DNA of 64,000 nucleotides. Source: Pseudomonas sp. Irchel s3h14 (lineage in GTDB: Bacteria > Pseudomonadota > Gammaproteobacteria > Pseudomonadales > Pseudomonadaceae). Positions 56,919 through 64,000 of the stretch are shown in pieces; position 1 is the stretch's first letter, and each line of letters opens with the position of its first letter. The stretch spans positions 460,987-524,986 of the forward strand of contig NZ_FYDJ01000003.1 in NCBI RefSeq assembly GCF_900187425.1, given 5' to 3'. The position numbers were made by a program, and so were the translations under genes. The notes below the pieces were generated by a model. That model made no database searches and was not told the DNA's origin. It saw only the letters and a list, made by a program, of their open reading frames with translations.

Positions 56919-59420
56919 ATGACCCGTTCCCCGTTCCGCCGTCTTGTGTTTGGCACCCTGCGCCGACTGCTCTACCTCTGGGTTCGCTCGGAGACGATCA
57001 ATCAGTCGTCGTTCACCCTCAACCTCGACCGCAGCCGTCCGGTGTTCTACGTCCTGCAAAACCCTTCGCTGACCGACCTGGCCGTGGTCGATACCGAGTG
57101 CAGCAAGGCAGGTTTGCCGCGCCCGGTGTTGCCGGTATCGGTAGGTACGCTGGAGGAACCCGCGGCGTTCTTTTACCTGACGCCAGAGCCCGATTGGCTC
57201 GGCCGTCAGGACAAGCGTGGTGCACCGCCGACATTGACTCGTCTGGTCAGTGCCCTGAGCCAAAACGCCGTCGAAGACGCGCAGATCATCCCGGTCAGCG
57301 TGTTCTGGGGTCAGTCGCCAGACAGCGAATCGAGCCCGTGGAAACTGCTCTTCGCCGACAGCTGGGCGGTCACCGGGCGCCTGCGTCGGTTGTTGAGCAT
57401 CATTGTCCTGGGGCGCAAAACCCGGGTGCAGTTCTCCGCGCCGATCCATTTGCGCGAGCTGATCGACCACAACAAGGGCCACGAGCGCACCGTGCGCATG
57501 GCCCAGAGAATTCTGCGGGTGCACTTCCGCAACCTGAAAGCGGCGGTGATCGGTCCGGACATTTCCCACCGTCGCAACCTGGTCAAAGGCCTGCTGAATC
57601 AGCCGCTGGTCAAGCAAGCGATCCTCGACGAAGCCGAGCGTGAAAACATTTCCCCGGAGAAAGCCAAGGCCCAGGCCCTGCGCTATGGCAACGAGATCGC
57701 CTCCGACTACACCTACACCGCGATCCGCTTCATGGAAGTAGTGCTGAGCTGGTTCTGGAACAAAATCTACGACGGCATCAAGGTCAACAACATCGAAGGC
57801 GTGCAAAAGGTCGCCCCGGGTTACGAAGTGATCTACGTACCCTGCCACCGCAGCCACATCGACTACCTGCTGCTGTCCTATTTGCTGTTTCGCAACGGCC
57901 TGACCCCGCCGCACATTGCCGCCGGGATCAACCTCAACATGCCTGGGATCGGCGGCCTGCTGCGTCGCGGCGGTGCGTTCTTCATGCGCCGCACCTTCAA
58001 GGGCAACCCGCTGTACACCTCGGTGTTCAACGAATACCTGCACACCCTGTTTACCAAAGGTTTCCCGGTGGAGTACTTCGTCGAGGGTGGCCGTTCGCGC
58101 ACCGGGCGCATGCTGCAACCAAAAACCGGGATGCTGGCAATCACCCTGCGCAGCTTCCTGCGTTCGTCGCGGATGCCGATCGTTTTCATCCCGGTCTACA
58201 TCGGTTACGAGCGTGTGCTGGAAGGCCGGACCTACCTCGGCGAACTGCGTGGCGCGACCAAGAAGAAAGAATCGATCTTCGACATTTTCAAAGTCATCGG
58301 CGCGCTCAAGCAGCGTTTCGGCCAAGTGGCGGTGAACTTCGGCGAGCCGATCAAACTGGCGGAATTCCTCGACAGCGAGCAGCCGGACTGGCGTAAACAG
58401 GAACTCGGCCCGCAGTTCAAACCGGCCTGGCTCAACGAAACTACCAACCGGTTGGGCGAGAAAGTCGCGCAGCATCTGAACGAAGCGGCGGCGATCAACC
58501 CGGTCAACCTCGTGGCCCTGGCGCTGCTGTCCACCAGCCGTCTGGCGCTGGATGATCGCGCTATGGCGCGGGTGCTTGATCTGTATCTGGCGCTGTTGCG
58601 CAAGGTCCCGTATTCGCCGCACACCACGCTGCCGGAAGGTGACGGCCGGGTGCTGATCGAGCATGTGAAGGACATGGATCTGCTGTCCGAGCAGAGCGAT
58701 GCCCTGGGCAAGATTCTGTACCTGGACGAGCAGAACGCCGTCCTGATGACCTACTACCGCAACAACGTTTTACACATCTTCGCCCTGCCGGCGCTGTTGG
58801 CAAGTTTCTTCCAGAGCGCCTCGCGCATGAGCCGCGAACAGATCCTGCGCTACACTCGCGCGCTCTATCCGTACCTGCAATCGGAGCTGTTCATTCGCTG
58901 GTCGATGGACGAGCTGGATGCGGTGATCGACCAATGGCTTGAAGCCTTCGTCGAGCAAGGTCTGCTGCGTTTTGAGAATGACGTCTACCTGCGTCCGGCG
59001 CCGAGCTCGCGGCATTTCGTGCTGCTGACCTTGCTGTCGAAGAGCATCGCCCAGACTTTGCAACGCTTTTACATGACGGTCTCGCTGCTGCTCAACAGCG
59101 GTCAGAACAGCATCAGCGCCGAAGAGCTGGAAGACCTGTGCACGGTCATGGCCCAGCGCCTGTCGATCCTCCATGGACTCAACGCCCCGGAATTCTTCGA
59201 CAAGAGCCTGTTCCGCCACTTCATCCAGACCATGCTGGACCTCGACGTGCTCAAGCGCGACGAGGCCGGCAAGCTGAGCTATCACGAATTGCTCGGCGAA
59301 CTGGCCGAAGGCGCGGCCAAGCGAGTGTTGCCGGCGGAGATTCGCTTGTCGATCCGTCAGGTCGCGTTGCATCGCAGTGAGGATGCGGCGGATCAGGTCG
59401 CCACACAGCCGGAGGCTTAA
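56919..59420 (+). CDS. plsB: Glycerol-3-phosphate 1-O-acyltransferase PlsB
   Basis: First step of phospholipid synthesis at the inner membrane. 833 residues. Acyltransferase motif HX4D in [19 protein letters not shown] near residue 310, then [24 protein letters not shown] and [13 protein letters not shown]. The ATG at 56919 has no clear ribosome site. Confidence 0.96.
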   Translation: MTRSPFRRLVFGTLRRLLYLWVRSETINQSSFTLNLDRSRPVFYVLQNPSLTDLAVVDTECSKAGLPRPVLPVSVGTLEEPAAFFYLTPEPDWLGRQDKRGAPPTLTRLVSALSQNAVEDAQIIPVSVFWGQSPDSESSPWKLLFADSWAVTGRLRRLLSIIVLGRKTRVQFSAPIHLRELIDHNKGHERTVRMAQRILRVHFRNLKAAVIGPDISHRRNLVKGLLNQPLVKQAILDEAERENISPEKAKAQALRYGNEIASDYTYTAIRFMEVVLSWFWNKIYDGIKVNNIEGVQKVAPGYEVIYVPCHRSHIDYLLLSYLLFRNGLTPPHIAAGINLNMPGIGGLLRRGGAFFMRRTFKGNPLYTSVFNEYLHTLFTKGFPVEYFVEGGRSRTGRMLQPKTGMLAITLRSFLRSSRMPIVFIPVYIGYERVLEGRTYLGELRGATKKKESIFDIFKVIGALKQRFGQVAVNFGEPIKLAEFLDSEQPDWRKQELGPQFKPAWLNETTNRLGEKVAQHLNEAAAINPVNLVALALLSTSRLALDDRAMARVLDLYLALLRKVPYSPHTTLPEGDGRVLIEHVKDMDLLSEQSDALGKILYLDEQNAVLMTYYRNNVLHIFALPALLASFFQSASRMSREQILRYTRALYPYLQSELFIRWSMDELDAVIDQWLEAFVEQGLLRFENDVYLRPAPSSRHFVLLTLLSKSIAQTLQRFYMTVSLLLNSGQNSISAEELEDLCTVMAQRLSILHGLNAPEFFDKSLFRHFIQTMLDLDVLKRDEAGKLSYHELLGELAEGAAKRVLPAEIRLSIRQVALHRSEDAADQVATQPEA

Positions 59421-59429
59421 TGCAATACC

Positions 59430-59549
59430 TGTGGGAGCGGCGGTGCGACGTTTCGACTTGCTCGCGAAAGCGGTTTAACTTTCAACATCTCTGTTGTCTG
59501 ACACACCGCCTTCGCGAGCAAGTCGAAACGTCGCACCGCCGCTCCCACA
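59430..59549. repeat. Long-arm REP doublet
   Basis: Arms of about 40 bases, TGTGGGAGCGGCGGTGCGAC continuing through GTTTCGACTTGCTCGCGAA, with the near-perfect inverse at 59509-59549. This is the longer subfamily. It lies between plsB and the lipoprotein gene, ending 17 bases before the latter. Confidence 0.9.
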
Positions 59550-59566
59550 TTTACTGGAGATCTGCG

Positions 59567-59965
59567 ATGAAAAAACTCTCTCTATTGGCCATGACCACCC
59601 TGCTGGGCGCCTGTCAGTCGATGCAACCTGCCGCCAAAACCAGCCTCGATGGTGAAGTCTTCTACCTGCAACGCATTGCCCTGCCGCCGAGCGCTACCTT
59701 AAGCGTCAGTTTGCAGGACGTTTCCCTGGCCGATGCGCCTGCCGTGGTCCTCGACGAACAGAAAGGCCCGGTCAAGGGCCAGGTGCCGTTGCCGTTTCAT
59801 CTGAGTTACGATCCAACGCAGGTCAAACCAGGCCATCGTTATTCGGTCAGCGCACGGATCGAAGTGAATGGCGAACTGATGTTCATCACCACCGAACATC
59901 ACGCCGTGCAGCTTGATGGCAGCGACCCGCAGCCACTGAAAATCCGCGTCGACTCCGCCCGCTAA
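59567..59965 (+). CDS. YbaY-like lipoprotein
   Basis: 132 residues from the ATG at 59567, preceded by GGAG; the open frame upstream is REP sequence. Lipoprotein signal MKKLSLLAMTTLLGAC with lipobox LGAC, then a beta-rich domain (GEVFYLQRIALPPSATLSVS) like YbaY/type III secretion pilotin-like proteins. Likely anchored in the outer membrane. Function unknown. Confidence 0.85.
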   Translation: MKKLSLLAMTTLLGACQSMQPAAKTSLDGEVFYLQRIALPPSATLSVSLQDVSLADAPAVVLDEQKGPVKGQVPLPFHLSYDPTQVKPGHRYSVSARIEVNGELMFITTEHHAVQLDGSDPQPLKIRVDSAR

Positions 59966-59992
59966 TTCTCTATTTTGAACAAGGAAGCTGCC

Positions 59993-60682
59993 ATGTTCCG
60001 CCCTACCCTTCGCTTCGCCGGCCTGTGCGCAGGCTTGATGATCTCTGCCAGCGCACTGGCGCTGTCGCTCAACGACCTGTCGCAAAACGACGCCACCGGC
60101 GGCCTCAAGGATGCCCTGACTCAAGGTGCGCAACTGGCCGTGAAACAACTCGGCACGCCGGGCGGGTTCAGCAACAACCCGGACGTGAAAATCGAACTGC
60201 CGGGCAAACTGGGCAAAGTCGCCAGCAAGATGAAACAGTTCGGCATGGGCGACCAGGTCGATCAGCTGGAAACCAGCATGAACAAAGCGGCTGAAACCGC
60301 CGTGACCCAGGCCCAGCCAATCCTGGTGGACGCGGTGAAGAAGATGAGCGTGGAGGATGCCAAGGGCATTCTCAGCGGCGGCAAGGACTCGGCCACTCAG
60401 TACCTGAGCAAAACCAGCCGCGAACAGATCCGCGTCAAGTTCCTGCCAATCGTCAAGCAAGCTACCGACCAGGTGGGCCTGGCCAAGCAGTACAACTCGT
60501 TCGCCGGACAAGCCGCGACGATGGGTGTGGTGGATGCGAAGAGCGCCAACATCGAAAGTTATGTGACCGAGCAGGCGTTGAACGGTTTGTTCGAAATGAT
60601 TGGTAAACAGGAAGAAGCCATTCGCCAGAATCCTGCGGCGGCAGCGACGAGTTTGGCGAAGAAGGTGTTTGGCACCCTCTAA
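59993..60682 (+). CDS. DUF4197 protein, periplasmic
   Basis: 229 residues from the ATG at 59993, with AAGGAAG upstream. Signal peptide ending SASALA-L, then SLNDLSQNDATGGLKDALTQ and helical sequence typical of DUF4197. No enzymatic motif. It follows the lipoprotein gene after 27 bases and probably shares its transcript. Confidence 0.85.
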   Translation: MFRPTLRFAGLCAGLMISASALALSLNDLSQNDATGGLKDALTQGAQLAVKQLGTPGGFSNNPDVKIELPGKLGKVASKMKQFGMGDQVDQLETSMNKAAETAVTQAQPILVDAVKKMSVEDAKGILSGGKDSATQYLSKTSREQIRVKFLPIVKQATDQVGLAKQYNSFAGQAATMGVVDAKSANIESYVTEQALNGLFEMIGKQEEAIRQNPAAAATSLAKKVFGTL

Positions 60683-60697
60683 TACACTCTCCCGCTG

Positions 60698-60800
60698 ATC
60701 GTTCCCACGCGCAGCAAAGGAATGCATCCCGTGACGCTCTGCGTCACAGCGGACGCGGAGCGTCCGTGGCGGCATTCCCACGCGGAGCGTGGGAACGATC
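60698..60800. repeat. REP-like doublet (GATCGTTCCCACGC family)
   Basis: GATCGTTCCCACGC at the left and GCGTGGGAACGATC at 60787-60800, with inner GTGACGCTCTGCGTCAC and GGACGCGGAGCGTCC. Its last two bases form part of the fic stop codon. Confidence 0.88.
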
Positions 60801-62151
60801 AGAGCGGGGTTGTGTTTTGAGCCCGCAGAAAGAACACCCACTCCCGCCCCATCTTCCGCTTCTCAAACACCTCCAATTCGACCAGCCCATTCAATGTGGC
60901 CGACGCGGTGTTGTAAGAACAGTCCAGATTCTCCTTCACATTGACCGCCGTAAACTCCTTGGCCATCCCGCTCTTGGCCACTTGGAACACGGCTCGCTGC
61001 TTCTCGGTCAATCGGTCAAAAAAGCCGGACTCCAACAACCAGCGATCAAAGCTTTCGGCATACGCCAGACTTTTCCGATATGCCTCGGTGAAACCGCTGA
61101 CAGCCCGCAGGATCACCGAGCATTGAAAGTCGATGAAATAAGTCAGATCGAGGTCATCAGCCTCAGTGTTCAGATAAGACCGTCCGTATTTCACCGGCGC
61201 ACTACGCAGCAAAATGCTGATCGCAATGTAGCGAAAGGCAGAGTAGTCATTCTTGAACATGAACCAATAAAACAGCGCCCGCGCCACCCGGCCGTTGCCG
61301 TCGCGGAAAGGATGCTCATAGCCCAGTGCAAAATGCAGTGCGATGCCTTTGATCAGTGGATGAAGGTAATCCACTTGATCGGGATCGTTGTGGGGCTGAT
61401 TGATCCACATCGACAGCACCCGCAATCGTGACACCAGCCCTGCTGCGGGCGGCGGTGTATGCACGGTGTTGCCCTCGCCGTCCTGCACCACTACATCATC
61501 GTTGCCCCTGAACGCCCCCGGCGAATATTGCGTGTCATCAATGCCCTCGACACCCACCCGGTGCATGGCTGAAATCAGTTCGACACTCAGGGCGTCATGA
61601 CGCTTTTCCCAGGCGAAATTCATCATCTTGAAGTTGCCGATCACCATTCGCTCATCCGGCGTGCGCGGCAGGCGATTGCGCTTGAGCATGTCCTTGGCCA
61701 CGCGCGTGGTGGTCGCCGCGCCTTCGAGCTGGCTGCTGCTGATGGCTTCGTCTTCGATCAAATCGTTGAGCAGATAGCTGAAGTGCGCGTGCTCACCAAT
61801 CTGACTGGTCATGTACTCCAACGCGGCCGTTGTGGCTTGCCGATCGACGGCGGAAATAGCTTTCTGCGCCAACGGCGTGAGCATGAATTTGCCCCATTGA
61901 AGCGGCTCGCCCAGCGGCAAAAGACTTGAGTACTGCGCAGTCCGGGCTTTCTTCACCAGCGCCCAGCACAGATTCGAATCCAGCCCCGGCGCCCAGCGGT
62001 AGCGCAACTCATCGAAAGGCAGATAGCGCCCCTGATCGTCCAGCGGCTTGAGCAGGCCAAGGTAGTCCGAGAGGCGTTCCTTGTGGGGCGACTTCCCCAA
62101 CAGGTCGAATACCGGGTCGGTCCTTCCCCTCAAAATGGGCGGCTTTTTCAT
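60799..62151 (-). CDS. Fic-domain protein, class II, with C-terminal winged helix
   Basis: 450 residues. Fic motif H280-PFRDGNGRVAR, matching HxFx(D/E)GNGRxxR, so AMP- or nucleotidyl-transfer activity is expected. The inhibitory helix motif S139-x-x-x-E143-G144 (SSSQLEG) lies N-terminal to the Fic core, making it a self-inhibited class II protein. N-terminal Fic/DUF4172-like helices precede it, and the C-terminal ~75 residues look like a winged HTH (LTEKQRAVFQVAKSGMAKEF, SYNTASATLNGLVELEVFEK). No antitoxin gene is nearby. REP elements flank it on both sides, and the TGA stop overlaps one. Probably an accessory insertion between the DUF4197 gene and the RND gene. Target unknown. Confidence 0.92.
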   Translation of the reverse strand: MKKPPILRGRTDPVFDLLGKSPHKERLSDYLGLLKPLDDQGRYLPFDELRYRWAPGLDSNLCWALVKKARTAQYSSLLPLGEPLQWGKFMLTPLAQKAISAVDRQATTAALEYMTSQIGEHAHFSYLLNDLIEDEAISSSQLEGAATTTRVAKDMLKRNRLPRTPDERMVIGNFKMMNFAWEKRHDALSVELISAMHRVGVEGIDDTQYSPGAFRGNDDVVVQDGEGNTVHTPPPAAGLVSRLRVLSMWINQPHNDPDQVDYLHPLIKGIALHFALGYEHPFRDGNGRVARALFYWFMFKNDYSAFRYIAISILLRSAPVKYGRSYLNTEADDLDLTYFIDFQCSVILRAVSGFTEAYRKSLAYAESFDRWLLESGFFDRLTEKQRAVFQVAKSGMAKEFTAVNVKENLDCSYNTASATLNGLVELEVFEKRKMGREWVFFLRAQNTTPL

Positions 62152-62237
62152 TATTGCTGTCTCAAAAACTCGTAAAACTGAGTCTTGAGTACAGCACTCA
62201 GACCTCTCTGACTCAATATCAGAAGGTTCTGAAATAA

Positions 62238-62328
62238 CTGTAGGAGCAAAGCTTGCTCGCGATGCAGGCGCCTCGGTTCAAATGTTTGACCGAGGTGCAG
62301 CCATCGCGAGCAAGCTTTGCTCCTACAG
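62238..62328. repeat. REP doublet (TGTAGGAGC family)
   Basis: CTGTAGGAGCAAAGCTTGCT and its perfect inverse at 62302-62328, between fic and the RND gene, 4 bases from the RND stop codon. Confidence 0.92.
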
Positions 62329-62331
62329 AGG

Positions 62332-64000
62332 TCAGGCTGGGTCTTTCTTGATCCGGAACCACGCCGCATACAGCGCCGGCAGAAACAGCAATGTCAGCGC
62401 CGTCGCCACAATCAACCCGCCCATGATCGCCACCGCCATCGGACCGAAAAAAACGCTACGCGACAGCGGAATCATCGCCAGCACCGCCGCGAGTGCAGTC
62501 AACACAATCGGCCGGAAGCGCCGCACCGTGGCTTCAATAATCGCCTGCCAAGGCTTGAGCCCGGAAGCAATGTCCTGCTCGATCTGGTCCACAAGAATCA
62601 CCGAGTTACGCATGATCATCCCGGACAGCGCGATCGTCCCGAGCATGGCGACGAAACCGAACGGCTGACGGAACACCATCAGGAACAAGGTCACACCGAT
62701 CAAACCCAAAGGCGCCGTCAGAAACACCATGACCGTGCGTGAGAAACTGCGCAGTTGCAGCATCAGTAACGTCAACACCACCACGATGAAAAGCGGCACA
62801 CCGGCCTTCACCGAATTCTGCCCGCGAGCCGAGTCTTCCACCGTGCCACCGACCTCCAGCAAATACCCGTCCGGCAGTTCGGCGCGAATCGGATCGAGGG
62901 TCGGCATGATCTGCTTCACCAGCGTCGCCGGTTGCTCCTTACCGTAGATGTCGGCACGCACCGTCACGTTCGGCAAGCGGTTGCGGTGCCAGATGACGCC
63001 TTCTTCGAAGCCGTATTCCAGGGTCGCAATTTGCGACAACGCTACGCTGCGACCGTTGTCAGTTGGCACCGCCAGGCTTGGCAGCAGCGACAGTTCGGTG
63101 CGTTCGTGCAACGTGCCGCGCAACAGAATCTCGATCAACTCGTTGTCTTCACGGTACTGGCTGACGCTGGAACCGGTCAGAGAGCTTCGCAGGAACGTCG
63201 ACAGGTTCGCAGTGCTCACGCCAAGCGCCCGTGCGCGGTCCTGATCGATGTTCAGATAAACGACTTTGCTCGGTTCTTCCCAATCCAGATGGACGTTGAC
63301 CACGTGCGGGTTCTCGCGAACCTTGGCCGCGACTTTACGGGCCAGCGCACGGACTTCCTCGATGTGCTCACCGGTCACCCGGAACTGCACCGGATAGCCA
63401 ACCGGTGGCCCGTTCTCCAGACGTGTCACCCGCGCGCGCAGGGCCGGGAATTGTTCCTTGAGGGCTTCGATCAGCCAGGTGCGCAGGACTTCGCGCTCCT
63501 CAATGGTTTTGGCCAGGACTACAAACTGCGCGAAGCTTGCTGCAGGAAGTTGTTGATCCAGCGGCAGGTAAAAACGTGGCGAACCGGTGCCAACATAAGC
63601 GACATAGTTGTCGATACCGGCGTGATCCTTCAGCAGTGCTTCGAGGCGTTTGACCTCATCGCGGGTGTTGCTCAACGAGGCGCCTTCCGCCAGTTTCAGA
63701 TCGACCATCAACTCCAGGCGACCCGATGCCGGGAAGAACTGTTGCGGCACGAAGCGAAACAGGATGACAGAACCGATAAACAACACGGCCGTAAGGACAA
63801 TGACCGTCTTGCGCCGCCGTACGCACCACTCCACCAGGCGTCTGACGCGCTGATAGAACGGCGTGCCGTAAGGGTCGGGCTGGCCGTCGCCGGTGCCATG
63901 TTTGGCTGCATGAATCTTCGCCAGATCCGGCAGAAGTTTTTCCCCCAGATAAGGCACAAATACAACGGCGGCAACCCACGAGGCCAGCAACGCGATGGTC
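62332..64000 (-). CDS. RND-family efflux permease, C-terminal half (5' end outside window)
   Basis: The frame runs 556 codons to the right edge without a start, so the N-terminal half is missing. Visible are the end of the first membrane bundle (LASWVAAVVFVPYLGEKLLP), a periplasmic porter domain, and the last membrane helices (GVPLFIVVVLTLLMLQLRSF, FVAMLGTIALSGMIMRNSVI), ending IKKDP. Proton-driven inner-membrane exporter. The sequence style and the plsB neighbourhood suggest the MexK/TriC type, but the partners (membrane fusion protein, outer channel) are outside the window. Confidence 0.92.
   Translation of the reverse strand, partial: TIALLASWVAAVVFVPYLGEKLLPDLAKIHAAKHGTGDGQPDPYGTPFYQRVRRLVEWCVRRRKTVIVLTAVLFIGSVILFRFVPQQFFPASGRLELMVDLKLAEGASLSNTRDEVKRLEALLKDHAGIDNYVAYVGTGSPRFYLPLDQQLPAASFAQFVVLAKTIEEREVLRTWLIEALKEQFPALRARVTRLENGPPVGYPVQFRVTGEHIEEVRALARKVAAKVRENPHVVNVHLDWEEPSKVVYLNIDQDRARALGVSTANLSTFLRSSLTGSSVSQYREDNELIEILLRGTLHERTELSLLPSLAVPTDNGRSVALSQIATLEYGFEEGVIWHRNRLPNVTVRADIYGKEQPATLVKQIMPTLDPIRAELPDGYLLEVGGTVEDSARGQNSVKAGVPLFIVVVLTLLMLQLRSFSRTVMVFLTAPLGLIGVTLFLMVFRQPFGFVAMLGTIALSGMIMRNSVILVDQIEQDIASGLKPWQAIIEATVRRFRPIVLTALAAVLAMIPLSRSVFFGPMAVAIMGGLIVATALTLLFLPALYAAWFRIKKDPA

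Noticed and set aside
59420..59566. 49-residue extension of the lipoprotein frame
   Set aside because: It translates the REP doublet; the lipoprotein signal begins at 59567 with its own ribosome site.
48212..62328. CRISPR array, suggested by many similar palindromes
   Set aside because: The repeats are scattered as single inverted doublets in separate gene gaps, with no regular direct repeats and no cas genes; they are REP elements.

Overview
This window is chromosomal DNA of a fluorescent Pseudomonas (P. fluorescens group). The evidence is the high GC content, the mutS / fdxA / rsmZ / rpoS / nlpD / pcm / surE / truD / ispF order, the GacA-controlled small RNA RsmZ between fdxA and rpoS, the ndvB-dapE-rlmA-csp neighbourhood, and many REP palindromes of the GTGGGAGCGGGCTTGCTCGC type. 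Nearly all of it is conserved core genome. The accessory parts are the left edge (1-2070), a short patch at 45.4-46.6 kb and a Fic gene near 61-62 kb.

Left edge (1-2070, minus strand): the mutS-proximal end of the bacteriocin/prophage cluster that fluorescent pseudomonads carry between mutS and cinA. A PrtR-type S24 repressor (prtR) is followed by its terminator, a strong promoter overlaid by repeated ATGCAT half-sites, a 36-codon ORF, an intrinsic terminator, a Com-like zinc-finger gene, and 9 bases later a lectin-like bacteriocin gene (llpA, cut by the window edge). The RNA of this unit can fold so that the Shine-Dalgarno sequences of both com and llpA are paired. This resembles the Com-controlled com-mom unit of phage Mu, but the target gene here is a bacteriocin. 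It is the most interesting feature of the window.

2.2-12.9 kb: mutS and fdxA (plus), rsmZ with GacA box and promoter (minus), then the minus-strand group rpoS, nlpD, pcm, surE, truD, ispF, and the formaldehyde-detoxification pair fghA-adhC with a divergent LysR regulator (gfnR). 14.0-40.2 kb: a long, almost unbroken minus-strand run. Read in the direction of transcription it is rpsB-tsf-pyrH-frr-uppS-cdsA-dxr-rseP-bamA-skp-lpxD-fabZ-lpxA-lpxB-rnhB-dnaE-accA-tilS-pyrG-kdsA-eno-ftsB-ispD. It couples translation factors, isoprenoid, phospholipid and lipid A synthesis, outer-membrane assembly, DNA replication and nucleotide synthesis.

40.5-50 kb (plus): map, glnD, dapC, then an accessory astacin-like metalloprotease and the C-terminal remnant of a Na+/H+ antiporter, then an ArsC/YffB protein, dapD, csdA and csdE. 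tcdA follows on the minus strand and completes the set for cyclic t6A tRNA modification. 51-64 kb: ndvB (glucan synthesis), dapE, rlmA, a small conserved protein, a cold-shock protein, plsB, a YbaY-like lipoprotein, a DUF4197 protein, a class II Fic protein flanked by REP elements, and the C-terminal half of an RND efflux permease that runs off the right end. Ten REP doublets of three sequence families lie in the gaps outside the 21-48 kb region. No tRNA, rRNA, insertion sequence or CRISPR array was seen.
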